DNA of 64,000 nucleotides from SCTD01 sp963784675. GTDB taxonomy: Bacteria > Actinomycetota > Actinomycetes > Mycobacteriales > SCTD01. A program made the position numbers and the translations under genes. Positions 44,261-53,444 of this stretch are shown here, one piece after another (the stretch's first letter is position 1; each line of letters opens with the position of its first letter). Below the pieces are notes generated by a model. The model was not told the origin of the DNA, ran no database searches, and saw nothing but the letters and a program-made list of their open reading frames with translations. Location of the stretch: contig CAWASE010000012.1 in assembly GCA_963784675.1 (NCBI GenBank), forward strand, positions 124,001 to 188,000, in the 5' to 3' direction.

Positions 44261-45004
44261 CTAGTGCCCCTGCGCCGCGACGGCTGCGGCTGCAGCGGCT
44301 GCAGCGGCGGGGTCCAGGTAGGCGCCGCCGGGGACGGTGGGGCGCATGTCGTCGTCGAGGTCGTAGCGGAGCGGCTGGCCGGTGGGGATGTTCAGGCCGA
44401 TGACCGCCTCGCGCGAGAGCCCGTCCAGATGCATGACCAGCGCGCGCAGCGAGTTGCCGTGGGCAGCGACGAGCACCGTCTCGCCGGCGCGCAGGTCCGG
44501 CACGATCGCGTCGTACCAGTACGGCAGCATCCGGTCGACGACGTCGGCCAGGCACTCGGTGCGCGGCAGCAGGTCGGTGGTCAGCGCGGCGTAGCGCGGG
44601 TCGGCCGACACGTCCCACTCGTTCGACGGCTCGATCGGCGGCGGCGGGGTGTCGTAGGAGCGCCGCCACTGCTGGAACTGCTCGGCGCCGTACTGCTCGC
44701 GGACCTGCGTCTTGTCCTTGCCCTGCAGGTCGCCGTAGTGCCGCTCGTTCAGCCGCCAGTGCCGACGCACCGGGAGCCAGCTGCGGTCGCACTCGTCGAG
44801 CGCGAGGTTCGACGTCCGGATCGCGCGGGTGAGCAGCGAGGTGTGCACCACCGTCGGCAGCAGCCCCGCGGCGGCCAGCAGGCGGCCGCCGGCGCGGGCC
44901 TGCTCCTCACCCTTGCTCGTCAGCGGGACGTCGACCCAGCCGGTGAACAGGTTCTTCGCGTTCCACTCGCTCTCGCCGTGGCGGAGCAGCACGAGGGTGG
45001 CCAT
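44261..45004 (-). CDS. gpmA: 2,3-bisphosphoglycerate-dependent phosphoglycerate mutase
   Basis: 247 aa. LVLLRHGESEWNAKNLFTG contains the phospho-acceptor His, TSLLTRAIRTSNL and RLNERHYGDLQGKDK follow, and AAHGNSLRALVMHL holds the second His. It interconverts 3- and 2-phosphoglycerate in glycolysis. ATG 45004 is chosen; a second in-frame ATG at 45025 is possible. The C-terminus has a low-complexity poly-Ala stretch (12 Ala in a row broken by one Val), unusual for the family. Confidence 0.94.
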   Translation of the reverse strand: MATLVLLRHGESEWNAKNLFTGWVDVPLTSKGEEQARAGGRLLAAAGLLPTVVHTSLLTRAIRTSNLALDECDRSWLPVRRHWRLNERHYGDLQGKDKTQVREQYGAEQFQQWRRSYDTPPPPIEPSNEWDVSADPRYAALTTDLLPRTECLADVVDRMLPYWYDAIVPDLRAGETVLVAAHGNSLRALVMHLDGLSREAVIGLNIPTGQPLRYDLDDDMRPTVPGGAYLDPAAAAAAAAAVAAQGH

Positions 45005-45182
45005 GGGCTGCAGTCTCGCGCACATGCGTGCGCGTCCCGTCCCCGACCCTGCTGCGGCCGGGCCGAGTGACGTTGCGCACCCCCTCCGGCTCGGGCGCAC
45101 GGGTGCCCGCGCGACCGCCGCCGTTCTGTCACATTGAGAGGGCGCCGCGGTGTCGCCCGACCCGCTCTCCCGGAGGTTTCTC

Positions 45183-47864
45183 GTGCGTCGTTCCGCTCCC
45201 GCCCTGCTGGGTCTCACCCTGCTGGTGTCCGCCGCGGCCTTCGCCGGCGCCGCCGTGGCCTCGACGCCCGGCTCGTCAGCACTGACCGTGCCGCGCACCG
45301 GCAGCGTGCAGGCCGCCTGGTCCGGCAGCGTCAGCGCGGGAGTCGGCCTGGACGGCTGCTCGGCGCAGGTCGGCTCGGCCGACCACCACACGCTCACGCT
45401 CAGCGTGCCGGCCGGGCTCTACGACAGCTCCGAGGCCAAGCTCACCGTCACGATCGACGCCAAGGCCGACAACGACCTGGACCTGCTCATCACTGACCCG
45501 TCCGGGACCGCCGTCGCCAGCGGAGCCACCAGCGGCGGTGACGAGACCGCCGTCGTCGCCAACCCCGGGCCCGGGGACTACGACGTCACCGTCTGCGACA
45601 GCAGCGTCGCGCCGGACGACTACACCGCCGAGGCCGTGATCGAGTCCGCCGCCAAGGCCAAGGCCGGCGCCGCCCCGGCCGGCGCCGCGAAGAACGTGAT
45701 CGCCGACCAGCAGCTGACCTTCACCCCGGCCACCGTCGTCGACCCGGTGCTGTTCGGGGGTGAGCCGGGGATCAACGTCGATCCGGCCGACCCGAAGCGC
45801 TACTTCGTCGACTGGCCGATCGGCGCCAACCAGACCGGGGTGCTCTACCGCAGCAACGACGGTGGCGTCTCCTTCCAGAAGCGGTACGCCGCCGCGACCG
45901 ACCTCGCCACGGCCGGCGCCGCGTGCCAGGGCCGACAGGTGCCGATCTGCCCCGCGGGCGGAGGCGGAGACACCGACGTCCACCTGAACCCGACCACCGG
46001 TTCGATGTACTTCTCCTCGCAGGTCTCGCTGGCCAACGAGGCGATCGGCACCTCGCTGGACCACGGCACGACCTTCCCGGCGAGCATGGTCGACACCGCG
46101 ATCGCCAAGACCCACAGCGGCGTCGACCGGCAGTGGGTGAGCTCGTTCAAGGGCAGCAAGGACGTCTACCTCAGCTACCACGTGCCGCTCGTCGGCCAGT
46201 ACGTCCACCACAGTGCGGACGACGGCGCCCTCGGCAGCTGGGACGAGCCCGGCGTGCCCCAGATCGTCGGCGTGACGCAGAGCGGTTCGCAGGTCGCCGA
46301 CAACGGCCCGGGGCTGCACGGCGACCAGGCCGACGGCAAGAACGGCAAGCGCCGGGCGCTGTACATCGGCTACCTCGGAACGACGCTCGTGCCGGGAGGC
46401 GTCGGTGGCTTCAACGTCGGCGTCTCCACCGACGGCGCGAAGACCTTCGTCAGCCACCAGGTGCCCGGCAGCGAGAACGCCCGCAACTTCACCGTGCTCA
46501 ACCTCGACAAGCAGGGCAACCTCTACGCCACCTGGACCGACTCGGTCGACCAGATCACCTACCTGTCGACCAGCAAGGCCGACGCCGGCACGAACGTCAC
46601 GGCCCCCGGTTCGCAGTGGAGCTCGCGGGTGCCCGTCTCCGGCGGCACGCTGAACGTCACCATCTTCCCGAACGTGACGGCGGGCGACCCCGGCCGAGCC
46701 GCCGTCGGCTTCTACGGCACCTCCGCCGACGCCACGACACCCGACGCCGTCCAGACCGGTCAGGGCGGGTGGTTCCCCTACGTGTCGACGTCGACGGACG
46801 CCCTGTGCCAGTGGGACGCGAAGCCGTGTGCGGCACCGACCTTCCACCAGTCGCGCATCGCCGAACGCCCCAACCAGGACGACAACATCTGCACCGCCGG
46901 CACGACCTGCCTGGCGACGATGGGCAACCGCAACCTGGCCGACTACTTCGACGTCACGCTCGACGACCACGGCTATCTCGGCTTCGTGTGGAGCGACGGG
47001 AACAACGCCACCAAGCAGCCCTACGTCAAGGTGGCCCGGCAGATCGGCGGGCCGTCGCTGTTCGCCGCCCAGCCCGCCGCCCGCGGTGCCGTCCGCGCGA
47101 ACGGTGCTCCGGACCCCACGGGCGACGCGATCTATCCCTTCGCCGGGGCCCTCGTCGACACCGCGCCGAACCACCCGACGCTGGACCTCACCGGCACGAC
47201 CGTGGCGCTCAAGGACGCGAGCACGCTGCGGGTCCGGATGCGGCTCGCCCAGGCCACCGGGCTCGGTGCCGGCGTCCCGTCGACCGACCCGACGGCCGAC
47301 GGCACGTCGCTGGTCGACCAGGCCCGCTACGTCACCCGCTTCGAGCTCGGCGGCAACGCCTACTACGTCGAGGCGACCGTGCCGGCCGGCGGCGAACCGT
47401 CGTTCGGCGCGGGCACGGTCGACGACGCGCAGATCATCAGCAACCCGGGCGCCACCCGCAACGGCTACGCCAACAGCTACGTCCCGCAGACCGACGCCAC
47501 CGGCTCGGTCGAGGCAGGCGCGCTGGTCATCGACGTGCCGGTCGCCGACCTCGGCGGCGTCAAGGCGGGCAGCCGGCTGGTCAGCGTCGGCTCCTACACG
47601 ATCCTGTCGAGCGCGCTCGCCGACACCACCAAGCAGCTGCTCATGCTGCCGCTGGTGGTCGACAGCACGCCGACGTTCTCCACCACGCTGACGGCCGCCG
47701 CCGCCGTCCCGCCGACCGGCACTGCGGCACCGGTGGCGGCTCCGGGCGCCGCAGCGCCCGGCACGACCGGCCCGCTCGCCGCCACCGGGCTGCCGCTCGG
47801 GCTGGCCGCCGCCGGGCTGCTGCTGCTCGTGGGCGCCGGCCTCGCTCGGCGCCGCAGCGCCTGA
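45183..47864 (+). CDS. Secreted sialidase-like propeller protein with LAATG anchor
   Basis: 893 aa. GTG 45183 has GGAGG upstream; the signal is ALLGLTLLVSAAAFAGAAVAS. Residues about 45-155 form a pre-peptidase-like beta domain (LTVTIDAKADNDLDLLITDP). Residues about 170-600 form a BNR-type propeller with YRSNDGGVSFQK, TSLDHGTTFPA and VSTDGAKTFVS units. A further beta domain follows, then LAATG, a hydrophobic helix and RRRS: a class-E sortase-type (LAxTG) sorting signal. Probably a wall-bound binding or hydrolytic protein; the Asp-box repeats alone do not prove sialidase activity. No sortase gene is in the window. Confidence 0.8.
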   Translation: MRRSAPALLGLTLLVSAAAFAGAAVASTPGSSALTVPRTGSVQAAWSGSVSAGVGLDGCSAQVGSADHHTLTLSVPAGLYDSSEAKLTVTIDAKADNDLDLLITDPSGTAVASGATSGGDETAVVANPGPGDYDVTVCDSSVAPDDYTAEAVIESAAKAKAGAAPAGAAKNVIADQQLTFTPATVVDPVLFGGEPGINVDPADPKRYFVDWPIGANQTGVLYRSNDGGVSFQKRYAAATDLATAGAACQGRQVPICPAGGGGDTDVHLNPTTGSMYFSSQVSLANEAIGTSLDHGTTFPASMVDTAIAKTHSGVDRQWVSSFKGSKDVYLSYHVPLVGQYVHHSADDGALGSWDEPGVPQIVGVTQSGSQVADNGPGLHGDQADGKNGKRRALYIGYLGTTLVPGGVGGFNVGVSTDGAKTFVSHQVPGSENARNFTVLNLDKQGNLYATWTDSVDQITYLSTSKADAGTNVTAPGSQWSSRVPVSGGTLNVTIFPNVTAGDPGRAAVGFYGTSADATTPDAVQTGQGGWFPYVSTSTDALCQWDAKPCAAPTFHQSRIAERPNQDDNICTAGTTCLATMGNRNLADYFDVTLDDHGYLGFVWSDGNNATKQPYVKVARQIGGPSLFAAQPAARGAVRANGAPDPTGDAIYPFAGALVDTAPNHPTLDLTGTTVALKDASTLRVRMRLAQATGLGAGVPSTDPTADGTSLVDQARYVTRFELGGNAYYVEATVPAGGEPSFGAGTVDDAQIISNPGATRNGYANSYVPQTDATGSVEAGALVIDVPVADLGGVKAGSRLVSVGSYTILSSALADTTKQLLMLPLVVDSTPTFSTTLTAAAAVPPTGTAAPVAAPGAAAPGTTGPLAATGLPLGLAAAGLLLLVGAGLARRRSA

Positions 47865-47901
47865 GGCCGCGCGGGCTCGGGCTGCCGTCCGGGGAGCGTC
47901 C

Positions 47902-48627
47902 TCAGCGCAGCGTGCGGGCGAACAGCGCGCGCAGCGCGACGAAGTGCCGCTCCGCCGTCTCGTGCTGGTACATCGGGGTGTCGGCCATGACGTAGCCGTG
48001 CGGCGCGCCGGCGTAGACGTCGTTGGTGGCCGTCAGGCCGGCGTCGGCCAGGGCCACGCCCAGGGCCGCGACGGCCTCCGGTGGCATCGAGGCGTCGTGG
48101 TCGGCGTGGCCGAAGACGAACTCCGCGTGCGCCGACCCCAGGCCCAGGTGCGGGCTGTCAGGGGTGGGCGTCACCAGGCCACCGCCGTGGAAGCCGCCGA
48201 CGGCTGCGACGCCGGCGTCCAGACAGCCGGCCCGTATCGACAGCCGCGCTCCCATGCAGTAACCGGTCACCCCGACGGGGCCGTCGACGACGCCGGGCAG
48301 CGCGCGCAGGGTGGCGAGGTAGACGGGCAGGTCCTCCTCGGCCTTGTCGGCGGTCAGCGCCATCACCCGCGGCATCACCAGGCCCATGACGCGCTCACGC
48401 TCACCGGGCGCTGTCAGGTCGTCGGTCGGCAGCAGGTCCGCCGCCGTCCCCTCGCGCCAGAACATGTTCGGCGCCAGCACGACGTAGCCCCAGGAGGCGA
48501 TCCGATCGGCGACCTGCTGGAGCTGCGGCCGCAGCCCGATCGCGTCCATGCACAGCAGCACCCCCGGACCGGACGTCCCGGCGACGAGCGCCTCCGCAGT
48601 CCCGCCCGGCATCGCGATGTCCAGCAC
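47902..48627 (-). CDS. Dienelactone hydrolase family protein
   Basis: 241 aa alpha/beta-hydrolase with the Cys nucleophile in TGYCMGARLS, an acid in FGHADHDASMP and His in YAGAPHGYVM, the DLH catalytic set. GTG 48627 has TAGAGT (48639-48634) six bases upstream and is likely leaderless. Physiological substrate unknown; DLH-type enzymes hydrolyse small lactones or esters. Confidence 0.88.
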   Translation of the reverse strand: MLDIAMPGGTAEALVAGTSGPGVLLCMDAIGLRPQLQQVADRIASWGYVVLAPNMFWREGTAADLLPTDDLTAPGERERVMGLVMPRVMALTADKAEEDLPVYLATLRALPGVVDGPVGVTGYCMGARLSIRAGCLDAGVAAVGGFHGGGLVTPTPDSPHLGLGSAHAEFVFGHADHDASMPPEAVAALGVALADAGLTATNDVYAGAPHGYVMADTPMYQHETAERHFVALRALFARTLR

Positions 48628-48682
48628 ACGAGGACTCTAGGGCGCGGCCCCTGGGGGGCGGAGCCGGGGGAACGCGGCGGGG

Positions 48683-49210
48683 TCAGCGGCGGGCGTCGCG
48701 GCGGGGCGCGCTCAGCGGCGTGCCGGCCGGGCGTCGTCCTGCTCCGTCGGCCCGCACCTTCGCCGACAGCGCCGCGTCGGTCGCGAGCCGGTCGCCGTAG
48801 GCGAGCGTCAGCAGCGGACCGGTGGCCCGCTCCAGCAGCGCGAGGACCTCGCCGAGCAGCCCGTCCAGCCCGGCGGCGTCCAGCCCGGCGTGCGGCAGCG
48901 ACCCGACGAGGAACACGTCGCCGACGTCGTCGAGGCTGAAGTGCACGCCGCGCAGCTCGAGGTTGCGCCGGAGCAACCAGCGGTGGACGGGAGCCGGGTC
49001 AGCGCACCCGTCGGCGACGAGGTGCAGGACGAACGCCTCGACGGCGACGGCCTGCTCGCCCACGATCAGCCAGACCAGCGTGCTGGGCCGGTGCTCGCCG
49101 TGCAGCGTGACGACGTAGGCCCCGGCGTCGACGCGCTCGAACTCCACCTCGAGCGCGGCCAGGGCGTCCAGCAGGAGCCCGTCCAGCGCCCAGAGCGAGG
49201 TCGGGCTCAC
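48683..49210 (-). CDS. YbjN-domain protein 1
   Basis: 175 aa. FVLHLVADGCADPAPVHRWLLRRN and GVHFSLDDVGDVFLVGSLPH are the YbjN/TPR-like segments that resemble type III secretion chaperone folds. GTG 49210 overlaps the preceding gene by 4 bases (GTGA). It is paralogous to the next gene upstream. The function of YbjN proteins in actinomycetes is not well known. Confidence 0.82.
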   Translation of the reverse strand: MSPTSLWALDGLLLDALAALEVEFERVDAGAYVVTLHGEHRPSTLVWLIVGEQAVAVEAFVLHLVADGCADPAPVHRWLLRRNLELRGVHFSLDDVGDVFLVGSLPHAGLDAAGLDGLLGEVLALLERATGPLLTLAYGDRLATDAALSAKVRADGAGRRPAGTPLSAPRRDARR

Positions 49211-49788
49211 CGGTCCGGGTCGGCGAACCGGGCGAAGGCCTGCAGGTTGCGCGTGGACTCGCCGTTCTTGACCCGCCAGGCCCACTCGCGCCGGATCGAG
49301 CCGGCGAAGCCCAGCTCGAGCAGCGGGTCGAAGCTCTCGTCGGCGTACTGCAGGACCGAGCCGAGCAGCCGGTCGACCTCGTCGGCGGTCACCGAGTGCA
49401 GCGGCAGCCGTCCGACGAGGTAGACGTCGCCGGCCTTGTCGATGCTGAACGCGACGGCGTACATGCGCGCGTTGCGCCGCAGCAGGAAGCGCAGGAACTC
49501 CTCGTCGTTCTCGTCCGGCTTGCGGCAGACGAAGGCCTCCACGAGCAGGCTGTGCTGACCCGCGACGAGCCAGCAGTTGGTCGCCAGCTTGTGCGTGCCG
49601 GGCAGCACGACGAAGAACTGGCCGGGCGCGGGGGTCGTGTAGTCCAGCCCGGCCTCCTCCAGCGCTGCCTGGATCGTCGCGTGCACCCCTGCGGGCGCGG
49701 CGCCGTCGCCCTCGTGGAAGGCCGGCGCGGTCGTCGAGCCCGCACCGGTGAGGGCGCTCAGGTCGGCGCTGAGCTCGGGACCGCTCAC
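49207..49788 (-). CDS. YbjN-domain protein 2
   Basis: 193 aa. It shares the architecture of its neighbour: VEAFVCRKPDENDEEFLRFL and AVAFSIDKAGDVYLVGRLPL. GTG 49788 overlaps the mshA stop (GTGA), and its stop overlaps the next YbjN gene. The three genes form one transcript, so a link to mycothiol metabolism is possible but unproven. Confidence 0.85.
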   Translation of the reverse strand: MSGPELSADLSALTGAGSTTAPAFHEGDGAAPAGVHATIQAALEEAGLDYTTPAPGQFFVVLPGTHKLATNCWLVAGQHSLLVEAFVCRKPDENDEEFLRFLLRRNARMYAVAFSIDKAGDVYLVGRLPLHSVTADEVDRLLGSVLQYADESFDPLLELGFAGSIRREWAWRVKNGESTRNLQAFARFADPDR

Positions 49789-51137
49789 CGGGCCAGCGCC
49801 AGGATCTCGGTGCGGGCAGCGAGCGCGTCGCGGTAGGTGGCCAGCAGGCCGTCGGCGGTGCGTGACCACGAGAACTGGCCGGCGTGGGCGACGGCCCCGA
49901 CCGACAGGCGCTCCCGGTCGCGCAACCCGCGGGTCAGGGCGTGCGCCCACTGATCGGCGCCGTGCCCGGGCACGAGCAGGCCGGAGCGGTCGTCGGCGAC
50001 GGTGGTGCGCAGCCCGCCGACGTCGGTGGCCACGACCGGCGTGCCGCACGCCTGGGCCTCCAGGGCCACCAGGCCGAAGCTCTCGTTGTGGCTCGGCACG
50101 GCGACCAGGTCGGCGGCCCGGTACCAGTCGCGGAGCCGGTCGCGCCCGCCGTGCGGCGTCTCGAAGCGCACGACGTCGGCGATGCCGAGGGTCTGCGCGA
50201 GGTCCTGCAGGGCGTGCGGGGCGATCAGTCCGGTTCCGCTGGGGCCGCCGACGACGGCGACGACGAGCCGCTCGCGCAGCGACGGGTCGCGCTCGATCAT
50301 GCGGGCGGCGGCGTGCAGCAGCGTGTCGGGCGCCTTGAGCGGCTGGATCCGGCCGACGAACAGCAGCACCACCTGCTCTGGGCGCAGCCCGAGGGCTGCT
50401 CGAGCGGCCGGGCTGGGCCGGCTGCGGGCGTGCGGGCTGCCTGCCTCGCCGGGGCGGAAGTGCTCCAGGTCGACCCCCGGCGCCACCGTGACGACCTTGC
50501 CGGGGTCCGCGCCGTAGAGGTCGACCAGCTCGCGCGCCTCCTGGTCGGTGTTGGCGACCAGCCGGTCGGCCGCCGCGACGACCTGCTCCTCGCCGACGAC
50601 GCGCCGCAGCGGCTCGAGCGCGTCACCGTCGGCCACCGACAGGTTCTTCACCTTGGCCAGCGTGTGGGCGGTGTGGACGAGCGGGGTGCCCCACCGCTCG
50701 GTGGCCAGCCAGCCGACCTGCCCGGACAGCCAGTAGTGCGAGTGGACGACGTCGTACCAGCCGGGCTCGTGCGCGGCCTCGGCCCGCAGCAGCCCCGAGG
50801 TGAGCGCGCAGAGCTGCGCGGGAAGGTCGTCCTTGCTCAGCCCTTCGAACGGCCCCGCGATCAGGTTCCGGACGGTGACCCCGGGCGCCAGGTCGACCAC
50901 CGGCGGCAGCTCGCTGGAGGTGGCGCGGGTGAAGATCTCGACCTCGACGCCCAGGGCGGCCAGCCGCTTGGACGTCTCCACCACGTAGACGTTCATGCCG
51001 CCGGCGTCGCCGGTCCCGGGCTGCTCCAGCGGCGAGGTGTGCACCGACAGCACGGCGACGCGACGCGGACGCACCGAGCGCACCGGCCGACGCCCGGCGC
51101 TCGACCCAGCAGGTGACGGACCCGTGCTCGACGTCAT
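49785..51137 (-). CDS. mshA: D-inositol-3-phosphate glycosyltransferase (mycothiol synthesis)
   Basis: 450 aa GT-B fold. The start segment VAVLSVHTSPLEQPGTGDAGGMNVYV is the MshA hallmark; VVHSHYWLSGQVGW and FVGRIQPLKAPD bind substrates, and SHNESFGLVALEAQACGTPVVA is the nucleotide-sugar motif. It transfers GlcNAc to inositol-3-phosphate, the first step of mycothiol. ATG 51137 has GAGGGGG upstream. Confidence 0.95.
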   Translation of the reverse strand: MTSSTGPSPAGSSAGRRPVRSVRPRRVAVLSVHTSPLEQPGTGDAGGMNVYVVETSKRLAALGVEVEIFTRATSSELPPVVDLAPGVTVRNLIAGPFEGLSKDDLPAQLCALTSGLLRAEAAHEPGWYDVVHSHYWLSGQVGWLATERWGTPLVHTAHTLAKVKNLSVADGDALEPLRRVVGEEQVVAAADRLVANTDQEARELVDLYGADPGKVVTVAPGVDLEHFRPGEAGSPHARSRPSPAARAALGLRPEQVVLLFVGRIQPLKAPDTLLHAAARMIERDPSLRERLVVAVVGGPSGTGLIAPHALQDLAQTLGIADVVRFETPHGGRDRLRDWYRAADLVAVPSHNESFGLVALEAQACGTPVVATDVGGLRTTVADDRSGLLVPGHGADQWAHALTRGLRDRERLSVGAVAHAGQFSWSRTADGLLATYRDALAARTEILALAR

Positions 51138-51251
51138 CTGACCCCCTCGCACGGCACCGTGCCTGCAGTGCGGGCAACGCTGCCCGTCGTCGCTACCTTC
51201 CCCCACCTGCCGGCCTCATGCCCGACGGAGCCTCGCCGTACCGTCGTCGGC

Positions 51252-51986
51252 ATGCCCAGAACCGCCGTCGTCACCGGAGCCAGCAGCGGGATCGGCGCCG
51301 CCACCGCGCGCCTGCTCGCCGACCAGGGGTGGCAGGTCGTGGCCGCGGCCCGCCGGCTGGACCGGCTCGGACGGCTGTCGGCCGAGCACCCGTCGATCCG
51401 GCCGTGCGCGCTGGACGTCACCGACCCCCGTTCGGTCCAGGCGCTCGCCGACGCCGCGCCGGAGGTCGACCTGCTGGTGGCCAACGCCGGCGGCGCCTTC
51501 GACCTCGAGCCGCTGGCCGACGCCGACGCCGACACCTGGGCGCGCACCTATGACGTCAACGTGCTCGGCACGGTGCGGACCGTCCAGGCGCTGCTGCCGG
51601 CGCTGCGGCGCGCACAGGGCCACGTCGTGATGACCGGCTCGACGGCCGGGCGCTGGGTCTACGAGGGCGGGGGCGGCTACGTCGCGGCCAAGCACGCGAT
51701 CTCGGCGCTGCGCGAGACGTTGCGGCTCGAGGTCGTCGAGGCCGGCGTGCGGGTGTCGGAGGTGGCGCCGGGCATGGTCGCGACCGAGGAGTTCTCCACG
51801 GTGCGCTTCGGCGGCGACACGAGCCGGGCAGCCGCCGTCTACGCCGGGGTCGACGCCCTGACGGCCGAGGACGTCGCCGAGGCGATCGTCTGGGTCGCCT
51901 CACGGCCGCAGCACGTCAACATCGACCTGGTCCAGCTCACCCCGCAGCAGCAGGCCGGCGTCGGCAAGGTCGTCCGGCGGACGTGA
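51252..51986 (+). CDS. Short-chain dehydrogenase/reductase
   Basis: 244 aa. TGASSGIG cofactor motif, VANAGG, catalytic Ser in MTGSTAG and Tyr/Lys in YVAAK, with APGMVATEEF after. ATG 51252 has TACCGT (51239-51244) seven bases upstream. It overlaps the methyltransferase start by 4 bases. AARRLDRLG after strand two suggests NADP(H). Substrate unknown. Confidence 0.9.
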   Translation: MPRTAVVTGASSGIGAATARLLADQGWQVVAAARRLDRLGRLSAEHPSIRPCALDVTDPRSVQALADAAPEVDLLVANAGGAFDLEPLADADADTWARTYDVNVLGTVRTVQALLPALRRAQGHVVMTGSTAGRWVYEGGGGYVAAKHAISALRETLRLEVVEAGVRVSEVAPGMVATEEFSTVRFGGDTSRAAAVYAGVDALTAEDVAEAIVWVASRPQHVNIDLVQLTPQQQAGVGKVVRRT

Positions 51987-52777
51987 CCCCGCCGCGGGCC
52001 AAGCGCTACGCCGCCGGGCGCGCGCGGGCGCTGGGGCTGGCGACCCGTGGGACCACCGCCCCGAACCGGCTCCGCCGGGTCGACCGGTACCTGGCGGCGG
52101 TCCACGCCGACGTCCTGAGCGCCGCTGAGCCCCCGCTGGTCGTCGATCTCGGGTACGGCGCCACGCCGGTCACGGCCGTCGAGCTGTACGCCCGGCTGCA
52201 GGTGGTGCGCCGCGACGTCCAGGTCGTCGGGCTGGAGATCGACCCGGAGCGGGTCGCTGCCGCCCAGCACGCGGCCACCGGGGGGTTGAGCTTCCGGCGC
52301 GGCGGCTTCGAGCTGGCGGGGCTGCGTCCGGCGGTCGTGCGAGCGCTCAACGTGCTGCGGCAGTACGAGCTGGAGCCGGCGCTGCGGGCATGGACGACGC
52401 TGCAGGCCGGGTTGGCGCCGGGGGGAGTGCTGATCGAGGGCACCTGCGACGAGATCGGCCGCCGCGCCGCCTGGGTGACGCTCACCCCCGACGGCCCGCG
52501 CACGCTGACCCTGGCCGCGCACCTGCCGAGCCTGGACCGGCCGTCCAGCCTGGCCGAACGGCTGCCGAAGGCGCTCATCCACCACAACGTCCCGGGTCAG
52601 CCGGTGCACGCGCTGCTGGCCGCGCTGGACGCCGCCTGGGACCGCGCCGCGACGCCCTACGGGCCGCGCCAGCGCTGGGTCGGAGCGTGCGCGGCGCTGG
52701 ACTGGCCGCAGGCGGGGCCACCTCGCCACCGGCTCGGCGAGCTGACGGTGCCGTGGGAGTCGGTCGCGCCGGTGTGA
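51983..52777 (+). CDS. SAM-dependent methyltransferase
   Basis: 264 aa. Motif I VVDLGYGATPVTAVEL, motif II VVGLEIDPERV and motif III LAPGGVLIEGTCDE indicate a Rossmann-fold methyltransferase. GTG 51983 overlaps the SDR stop. Conserved in actinomycetes; substrate unknown. It ends shortly before the convergent SALP gene. Confidence 0.82.
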   Translation: MTPPRAKRYAAGRARALGLATRGTTAPNRLRRVDRYLAAVHADVLSAAEPPLVVDLGYGATPVTAVELYARLQVVRRDVQVVGLEIDPERVAAAQHAATGGLSFRRGGFELAGLRPAVVRALNVLRQYELEPALRAWTTLQAGLAPGGVLIEGTCDEIGRRAAWVTLTPDGPRTLTLAAHLPSLDRPSSLAERLPKALIHHNVPGQPVHALLAALDAAWDRAATPYGPRQRWVGACAALDWPQAGPPRHRLGELTVPWESVAPV

Positions 52778-52790
52778 GGACGCCGGACGG

Positions 52791-53213
52791 TCAGCCCGCG
52801 AGCAGCAGCGCGAGCTCGGCGTCGAGGTCGACGAGGTCCTCCTCGCTGCCGGTCGGCACGACGAGGTAGGTCTGCTGCAAGAACTCGACCACGTCGTCGC
52901 GGTCGATCTCGAACAGCGCCGAGCCGGACGGTGACGCCATCGCCACGTTGACGACGCGCTCGCCGTCGCTCATCGCCGGCCAGACCCGAACGTCACCCTC
53001 GCCGACCGTCCCGGCGATGCCGTCGGTGAGCAGCTGACGGGCGAACATCCACTCGACCTGGCCGTCGCCCTCGGCGCCGGTCTGGAAGCAGACGGTGACC
53101 GCCCAGGGGTCGTCGGCCACGTAGGTGAGGTCCGCGACCACCGGCAGGCAGGCACCGCCGGGCACGACCAGCCGCAGCTCGAGGGAGGTGCGGACGGAGG
53201 CGATGCTGCTCAT
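52791..53213 (-). CDS. SsgA-like (SALP) sporulation/cell-division regulator 1
   Basis: 140 aa. LELRLVVPGG, DPWAVTVCFQTG, VEWMFARQLLTDG, GEGDVRVWPA, SPSGSALFEI and FLQQTYLVVPTG are SsgA/SsgB family signatures. SALPs control septum placement and spore-wall assembly, SsgB by recruiting FtsZ. It shares about three quarters of residues with the second SALP 0.8 kb away, and upstream sequences are conserved as well, so this is a duplication. Confidence 0.92.
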   Translation of the reverse strand: MSSIASVRTSLELRLVVPGGACLPVVADLTYVADDPWAVTVCFQTGAEGDGQVEWMFARQLLTDGIAGTVGEGDVRVWPAMSDGERVVNVAMASPSGSALFEIDRDDVVEFLQQTYLVVPTGSEEDLVDLDAELALLLAG

Positions 53214-53244
53214 GGGAAGTCCTTCGGGATAGTGGATCTCGCGG

Positions 53245-53290
53245 CGACGACACCCCAGGCAACGAGCCCTGCCGCCGGCTGTGACGGCTT
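53245..53290 (-). promoter_or_regulatory. Conserved upstream element of SALP 1
   Basis: On the minus strand AAGCCGTCAC, 16 bases, then CGTTG, then CCTGGGGTGTCGTCG. The same blocks with the same 36-base pitch precede SALP 2. GTCAC-N16-CGTTG resembles an ECF-sigma promoter. Confidence 0.5.
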
Positions 53291-53444
53291 GCCGGCGGGA
53301 TCACCCGGCCGGGTGAAGACAGATCCGGACAAGTCCGGGCGAGCCGGTGCTGGGCCGGACGCTGGCGCGCGATGAGTCCTGCCCCCGGGGCAGGTCATCC
53401 TCGGCAGTGGGAGCATCCGGCTTCCCCACCTCGGAGGTCCTCCC

